Positions 60,147 through 64,000 of a stretch of 64,000 nt of DNA are shown piece by piece. The notes under the pieces are model-generated. The model was not told where the DNA came from, did not search any database, and was given only the letters and a program-made list of their open reading frames with translations. This stretch comes from UBA10161 sp038891035 (GTDB taxonomy: Archaea > Micrarchaeota > Micrarchaeia > Anstonellales > Anstonellaceae), in assembly GCA_038891035.1 (NCBI GenBank), contig JAWAEW010000003.1:1-64000 (forward strand). The letters are read 5' to 3'. Position numbers and translations under genes: made by a program. Positions within the stretch are counted from its first letter, which is position 1; the number at the start of each line of letters is the position of its first letter.

Positions 60147-61118
60147 TTACCAGCCAAGAACGTATGCAAAAATTAACGGGGCAACAATTGTTGCATCTGA
60201 CTCAATCATGAAACGCGGAGTATCCTTGTCTAATTTGCCCCACGTGATTTTTTCATTGGGCACTGCACCCGAGTAGCTTCCGTAACTTGTGGTGGAGTCT
60301 GAAATTTGGCAAAAATAGCTCCAGAATGGCACTTTTTCTTTAAGGTCTTGCAAAATAAGCGGAACCACGCAAATTGGAAAATCGCCTGCTATTCCCCCTC
60401 CAATTTGGAAAAATCCTATTTTGTGCTTTGCAGATTCAGCCTTATACCATTTGACAAGTTCATGCATATATTCCAAGCCGGATTTCATAAGTGACAGGCT
60501 GTGGATATTTCCTTTAAAGTGCTGGGAAACGAACATGTTGCCAATGGTGGAATCCTCCCAACCAGGCACAAATAGCGGAAGGTTCTTTTTTGCAGCTTCC
60601 ATCACCCAGCTGTCACGAGGGTCGATTTCATAGTATTTTTCAAGCTTGCCTGAGAGGAGCAGCTCATACATTGATTCATGAGGGAATCTTCGCACTTTGT
60701 TTTTTTCATCACGCAGCCAAATTTCAAGCAGAGCTTTTTCTACCCGACGCATTGCCTCCTCTTCAGGAATGCATGTGTCAGTCACTCTGTTGTAGCCCTC
60801 CTCAAAAAGACGCTTTTCATCTTCTGCTGTAAGGGAGCGATAATTAGGGATACGCTTGTAGTGCTTGTTTGCAACCAGATTGAAGATATCTTCTTCAAGA
60901 TTTGCTCCTGTGCAGGATATCGCATGTATTTTGTTTTGCCGTATCATCTCTGCCAAAGATATTCCAAGCTCTGCAGTGCTCATTGCACCTGCTATAGCAA
61001 GCATCATCTTGCCGCCTTCGGCAATATGCCTGCGATACGCTTCTGCAGCATCAAGAAGTGTAGCTGCATTGAAATGCTTAAAATGCCTTTTCATAAATTT
61101 TCCGATCTGCCCTTCCAT
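60147..61118 (-). CDS. Deoxyhypusine synthase-like protein lacking the catalytic lysine
   Basis: The fold and NAD/spermidine-binding motifs belong to the DHS family: GAMSTAELGISLAEMI, SCTGANLEEDIFN, VPGWEDSTIGNMF and DATIVAPLIFA. Where true DHS has GGG-xx-K (Lys forming the imine), this protein reads IGGGIAGDFPICVVP, so the lysine is replaced by Gly. QISDSTTSYGSYSGAVPNEK is the segment typical of the bacterial DHS-like subgroup, which is not known to modify eIF5A. Acquisition from bacteria is likely. It may transfer aminobutyl groups to another amine or be inactive. Confidence 0.88.
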   Translation of the reverse strand: MEGQIGKFMKRHFKHFNAATLLDAAEAYRRHIAEGGKMMLAIAGAMSTAELGISLAEMIRQNKIHAISCTGANLEEDIFNLVANKHYKRIPNYRSLTAEDEKRLFEEGYNRVTDTCIPEEEAMRRVEKALLEIWLRDEKNKVRRFPHESMYELLLSGKLEKYYEIDPRDSWVMEAAKKNLPLFVPGWEDSTIGNMFVSQHFKGNIHSLSLMKSGLEYMHELVKWYKAESAKHKIGFFQIGGGIAGDFPICVVPLILQDLKEKVPFWSYFCQISDSTTSYGSYSGAVPNEKITWGKLDKDTPRFMIESDATIVAPLIFAYVLGW

Positions 61119-61187
61119 GCTACACCACCGGCATTAATGCTTTGTATAAAATTAGAAAAAAAAATTTTTATAATGAAGGGGTAACAT

Positions 61188-61203
61188 AGAACGCGCGCGT
61201 TCT
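61188..61203. promoter_or_regulatory. 16-bp perfect GC-rich palindrome upstream of the DHS-like gene
   Basis: AGAACGCGCGCGTTCT is perfectly self-complementary and unusually GC-rich for this locus. It lies just upstream of TATA-like boxes at 61165-61173 and 61144-61152 and 5 bases after the stop of the membrane protein gene. No T-tract follows on either strand, favouring an operator over a terminator. Confidence 0.5.
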
Positions 61204-61208
61204 GAAAA

Positions 61209-61514
61209 TCAACTACTTTGGTTTGTGCTTTGCGGAAGAGAATTGAACACAAAAAATGCCCATACTAAAATTATTGGCAGAAGCATCAATATCCCTACAA
61301 GCAAAGAATCTGAGATTGCTCCATCTGTTTCTTGTGAAACCAGAGGCTCACCCTCAATAAGAAAAGCGACCGCTTTATCGACCGAAACCAGAATTGCCAG
61401 CCCCCAAAGCATGAGGACCAAAAAACCCAATTTATATTGTTTGCGAAGATTAGGAAAAGCAAAATAAAAAACAGAGGCTGCCACTGCCGCGGCCAATGAA
61501 GTCACAAGCCACAT
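61209..61514 (-). CDS. Small three-helix membrane protein (downstream)
   Basis: Beginning with the ATG at 61514 (MWLVTSLAAAV), 4 bases after the preceding stop, the 101 residues have three hydrophobic helices (about 2-20, 28-50, 74-93) and a polar loop with GEPLVSQETD. Earlier ATGs such as 61550 overlap the upstream gene. No family is recognised. The short spacing to the next membrane gene suggests they form one complex and are co-transcribed with the thioredoxin-CcdA gene. Confidence 0.6.
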   Translation of the reverse strand: MWLVTSLAAAVAASVFYFAFPNLRKQYKLGFLVLMLWGLAILVSVDKAVAFLIEGEPLVSQETDGAISDSLLVGILMLLPIILVWAFFVFNSLPQSTNQSS

Positions 61515-61518
61515 AAAA

Positions 61519-61854
61519 TCAACACGAGACTGTGATCCTTTTTGTAACATCGCTATAGAATTGACGATAGACAAACTCAATCGCCAGCCAAGCAACAAGC
61601 AGTGCAATTGACATAGGTAGCCCAACAAGAAGCATTTCTTCCAGCATCACTGCAAGCGATTCTGGGCTGTAGGCTGCAGTAAAGAAAGGAGGCCAAGGAA
61701 CAATTTCGCCATGAATTATATGCTCAATCGTCAGCCCCAAAGCACCTCCTAAAGCCATAGATGTCATCCAAGTTGGATGCAACGATTGAGGAAATTTCTT
61801 TCTTAGCATGTATATCAAACCGCCAATAACAGTTGGGACTATAAAGCATGCCAA
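61519..61854 (-). CDS. Small membrane protein (upstream of pair)
   Basis: The frame begins at a TTG (61854) preceded by AAGGTGAT, with an in-frame stop just upstream, so the start is well constrained. 111 residues with about three hydrophobic segments, Pro-rich turns (WPPFFTAAYSPES) and a His-Ile-Ile-His segment (EHIIHGEI). The two His and Glu could bind metal. I do not recognise a family. It lies 41 bases after the thioredoxin-CcdA fusion and may be its accessory subunit. Confidence 0.6.
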   Translation of the reverse strand: MACFIVPTVIGGLIYMLRKKFPQSLHPTWMTSMALGGALGLTIEHIIHGEIVPWPPFFTAAYSPESLAVMLEEMLLVGLPMSIALLVAWLAIEFVYRQFYSDVTKRITVSC

Positions 61855-61895
61855 CCAATCACCTTATCCAATAAAGTCCAAAAAAAATAAATGGA

Positions 61896-63110
61896 TTACC
61901 AAAGAATGCGCGGGGTGAAAAGAAGCAAAAGCCCAAGAAAAATAAGCAATGCTCCACCTGCAAGCTTGCACCAGCGAGCATATCTTTCCCCTACAGTTCC
62001 AGAAATGGCAAGTGCGGCCATCCCGAAAATCACCAAATCATCTGCCATAAAAAATAGGTCATAAAGCAAGATGTATCCGTAGTATTCTAGGAATGAAAGG
62101 TTTTGCAGAGCAAGTATTTGGGTGAAGACTGCAGGAATTGCTGACGAGCAGACAAATTCGACCGAATTTACCACAAATGCCAATGCAATTATTGAAAAAA
62201 GCAGAGAGATAGTGATTGGGGCGGATGCTATTGACTTGGCCTTGGCTGCGATTTTTGCGTGCTCTTGGGGGCTGCCAACTTTGCAAGTAAGCCCATCTTT
62301 TGAAGATTCGATATACTGGCGAAGACTTATCGCACCCCCAACCAGCGCGACCATGCCAATAAGGATGGTTACTGGTCTGGCGTAACCTACAAAAAGAAAG
62401 GCATTAAGCCAAGCAGTCATAAAAAGAAAGTAGAGCACTCCAGATGCAAAAACAAATGAGCCCACTATCATGAAAACTCTCTTTTTGTCATTCAGAGTCA
62501 TAGTAAGCGAAATAAGATAAACAAGCACCCACATTGCACATGGGTTGAAGCCATCAATTAAGCCAAGCACGACAGCAAGCAGTGGCAGCGAGGCAGTTTT
62601 TCCATCCACTTGACCAAGCAGAGGGATTTCGTAAATGTGCTGCGACTGCTTCAGTTGAGCTGAAAGATTTACAAGTGGGTCAGGGCAGCCATTTTTGGTG
62701 CATTCTTTCACTTCTTCAATTATATTTGCCCCGATCTGAGGTGAATATCCGCTGAAGACTTTATTGCCAACTAAAGTCACCGGCACTGATGCAGGAAGGC
62801 CAAATGAAGTACGCACTTTTTCAAAAATTTCATTTTGAGTGGGCATTGAAACTTCATGATAAGCAATTGAAACGTTGAATTTTTCTTGCAGTAATGGATG
62901 GAGATAATTCATCTGCTCATGGCAGTGCGGGCATGAAGAGAGGTAAAAAAAATGATAGAATGTCTCGTTTTGAGCTTGAGATGGAAGGGTGGCTGCATAA
63001 GGCTGCAAAATATAAGCTGCAATCCCAAGCACTAATGCCACCGCTACAAACGCCTTGTTGAGATTGTCTTTGAAGAACTCACGTGTGGATTTGCAAAGCT
63101 CGAGAAGCAC
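61896..63110 (-). CDS. Thioredoxin-domain/CcdA (DsbD-like) fusion protein
   Basis: An N-terminal membrane helix (about 18-38) precedes a glutaredoxin/thioredoxin domain (about 48-135) with the redox pair SCPHCHEQ and cis-Pro region SVPVTLVG. After a linker come six or more helices of CcdA type. FNPCAMWVLVYLISL has the NPC motif and SSAIPAV gives its second-half partner Cys. CcdA passes electrons across the membrane from cytoplasmic thioredoxin to outer thioredoxins. The fusion supplies both parts in one chain, which would reduce or shuffle disulfides outside the cell. A candidate partner of the cysteine-rich surface protein. Confidence 0.88.
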   Translation of the reverse strand: MLLELCKSTREFFKDNLNKAFVAVALVLGIAAYILQPYAATLPSQAQNETFYHFFYLSSCPHCHEQMNYLHPLLQEKFNVSIAYHEVSMPTQNEIFEKVRTSFGLPASVPVTLVGNKVFSGYSPQIGANIIEEVKECTKNGCPDPLVNLSAQLKQSQHIYEIPLLGQVDGKTASLPLLAVVLGLIDGFNPCAMWVLVYLISLTMTLNDKKRVFMIVGSFVFASGVLYFLFMTAWLNAFLFVGYARPVTILIGMVALVGGAISLRQYIESSKDGLTCKVGSPQEHAKIAAKAKSIASAPITISLLFSIIALAFVVNSVEFVCSSAIPAVFTQILALQNLSFLEYYGYILLYDLFFMADDLVIFGMAALAISGTVGERYARWCKLAGGALLIFLGLLLLFTPRILW

Positions 63111-63118
63111 GCTTTCAC

Positions 63119-63568
63119 CTATTTTTTCTTTTTACGCTCTATCTCCAGGATATCTCCTAGCGTAAGGCTTGTATTGGGATTAGATACTGAGGCTGTAGAA
63201 GTTTCAGTAGTGCTTGAGAGAAGCGTTATCCCGAGTTCCTTTTCCAGTTTCCTGCAGAGCCTCTCGTCGGGCAAGGTTTTTTCGTGCTCAATTCGTTCAA
63301 GAAATGAAGCTTTTTCGTTCAGTCTTTCTGCAAGCACCTCAATAGGTAGACCAAGGCGCCTGCGAGCCTGAGAAATCAGCTTTCCGTATCCTTCTACTAT
63401 TTCAAGCTCTTCTTTAAGTACAGGTTGCTTTGCCTGCAAAGAAGGCTTGGGCGGTGGTCCTTGAAGTATCTTTCCAGAAGTGCTGCATTCCCGGCAGACT
63501 TTAAGCTTTGCTCCTTCAAGCAAAATTAGGTATTCGGCTTTGCCTTCACCGCAAATTTCACACTCCAT
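63119..63568 (-). CDS. mbf1: Archaeal multiprotein bridging factor 1 (aMBF1)
   Basis: The ATG at 63568 (MECEICGEGKAEYLILLEG) starts a zinc ribbon with CEIC and CREC. A Pro-rich linker and the helix-turn-helix of the MBF1/Xre type (about 75-130, KLISQARRRLGLPIEVLAE then RIEHEKTLPDERL) follow. In eukaryotes MBF1 links activators to TBP and prevents ribosome frameshifts on stalled mRNA; the archaeal form binds the small ribosomal subunit. 149 residues, complete with a Lys-rich end. It lies 8 bases upstream of the CcdA fusion and is divergent from the M50 gene. Confidence 0.94.
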   Translation of the reverse strand: MECEICGEGKAEYLILLEGAKLKVCRECSTSGKILQGPPPKPSLQAKQPVLKEELEIVEGYGKLISQARRRLGLPIEVLAERLNEKASFLERIEHEKTLPDERLCRKLEKELGITLLSSTTETSTASVSNPNTSLTLGDILEIERKKKK

Positions 63569-63627
63569 CTCAACCGTTTTCAAGAATGCCAACATATGTT
63601 TTTATTGTTTTGCTGAGGCAAAAAGGC

Positions 63628-64000
63628 ATGCAAAAACTGCAATGGAAAAAACTACTGTTTTCTTTACTTTTGACTGTTGCAGGGATTTTTGCATTCTGGC
63701 TGATTCTCTTCTCTCCATTTTCTGCTTTTGCGAAGTTTATATTTTCAATTATTGTGCTTTCGTTATCTGGTCTTGCATTTTCCAAGGCTTTTGAACTTGA
63801 AGGGTTATGGGGCCTAATTTTGCTGAGAAGTAAGTGGGGGCTCAGAGAGATTGAACTGCTTGCAAGGCGGCATCCAAAACTTTGGCAATATATAGCCGAG
63901 GTAGGAACGGTGGTTAGCTACGGTTCATTTGCACATTTTTTGCTTGGCAAAAAAGAAACAAACTTAAAGCACTTCATCATTGTTTATGGCATTGGCACTT
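63628..64000 (+). CDS. Site-2 protease-like (M50) membrane protein, 5' part only
   Basis: An ATG at 63628, 9 bases after GAGG, opens a frame that runs off the window edge (124 codons seen). Two hydrophobic helices (about 9-30 and 36-52) are followed by LLRSKWGLREIELLARRHPKLW. A GTVVSYG start of another helix comes next, which resembles the N-terminal region of archaeal M50 metalloproteases as I remember them. The HExxH motif is beyond the window, so the family call rests on this region only. Divergent from aMBF1. Confidence 0.5.
   Translation, partial: MQKLQWKKLLFSLLLTVAGIFAFWLILFSPFSAFAKFIFSIIVLSLSGLAFSKAFELEGLWGLILLRSKWGLREIELLARRHPKLWQYIAEVGTVVSYGSFAHFLLGKKETNLKHFIIVYGIGT

Noticed and set aside
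61188..61203. Rho-independent type terminator at the GC palindrome.
   Set aside because: No T-run follows on either strand, and a promoter lies next to it.

Overview
The window is archaeal chromosomal DNA: AT-rich, densely packed, with most genes separated by a few bases or overlapping. The assignment rests on both subunits of the archaeal D-family DNA polymerase, both subunits of topoisomerase VI, class I lysyl-tRNA synthetase, L10e and a P-stalk set (L1, L10/P0, L12/P1), UPF0147, Trm5, FEN-1, CTP-type riboflavin kinase with a fused HTH, aMBF1, TATA boxes about 25 bp from starts, and class III (pilin-like) signal peptides. The mix of an archaeal core, bacterial-looking accessory genes (DnaJ, UppP, a lysine-less DHS-like enzyme) and many small membrane proteins suggests a DPANN-type or related lineage, possibly Diapherotrites- or Micrarchaeota-like. 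De novo pyrimidine, purine and arginine enzymes show that it is not an extremely reduced symbiont. The phylum-level guess is inference only.

Layout. 0-9.7 kb (mostly minus): the end of a pyrimidine-dimer glycosylase gene; the rpl1-rpl10-rpl12 operon behind a leader hairpin; a coiled-coil wHTH protein; rpl10e with a structured leader; a small membrane protein; a MidA-like methyltransferase; lysS; dnaJ behind a palindromic operator; nth; and an intron-containing tRNA-Arg(UCU). 9.8-18.4 kb (plus): UPF0147 and a replication/topology run of polB, polC, a KH protein, top6B and top6A. 18.4-23.9 kb (plus): an exported transglutaminase-like protein, an MBL hydrolase and an 846-residue surface protein made of 24 tandem six-cysteine (knottin-like) modules. 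23.9-34 kb: uppP, valS, a TPR protein, an MFS transporter, leuS and trm5. 34-44.8 kb: a glycogen-synthase-like GT3 enzyme, carA-argF-carB, a PLD-like protein, purH, nadM and FKBP. 44.8-49.6 kb: an anchored unknown protein, then a tight run of TPR-AAA ATPase, PrsW-like protease and a class III signal-peptide protein. 49.6-53.7 kb (minus): a CBS/HPF-like fusion followed by pyrD-pyrK-pyrC. 53.7-64 kb: a second transglutaminase-like protein, an MBL hydrolase, sua5, a thioredoxin-like protein, a SerK-like protein, ribK/rbkR, fen, a DHS-like gene, two small membrane proteins, a thioredoxin-CcdA fusion, aMBF1 and a partial site-2 protease. Two C/D box sRNA candidates lie at about 56.86 and 58.38 kb.

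How the parts connect: carA/carB supply carbamoyl phosphate to the argF gene between them and, through pyrC/pyrK/pyrD, to pyrimidines. The most unusual item is the 24-module cysteine-rich surface protein, which would need extracytoplasmic disulfide chemistry. The thioredoxin-CcdA fusion at 62 kb is one candidate for handling this. The TPR-AAA/PrsW/pilin-like run looks like a membrane protein quality-control or surface-assembly unit not known to me as a described system. No stretch longer than about 170 bases lacks a gene or RNA candidate.
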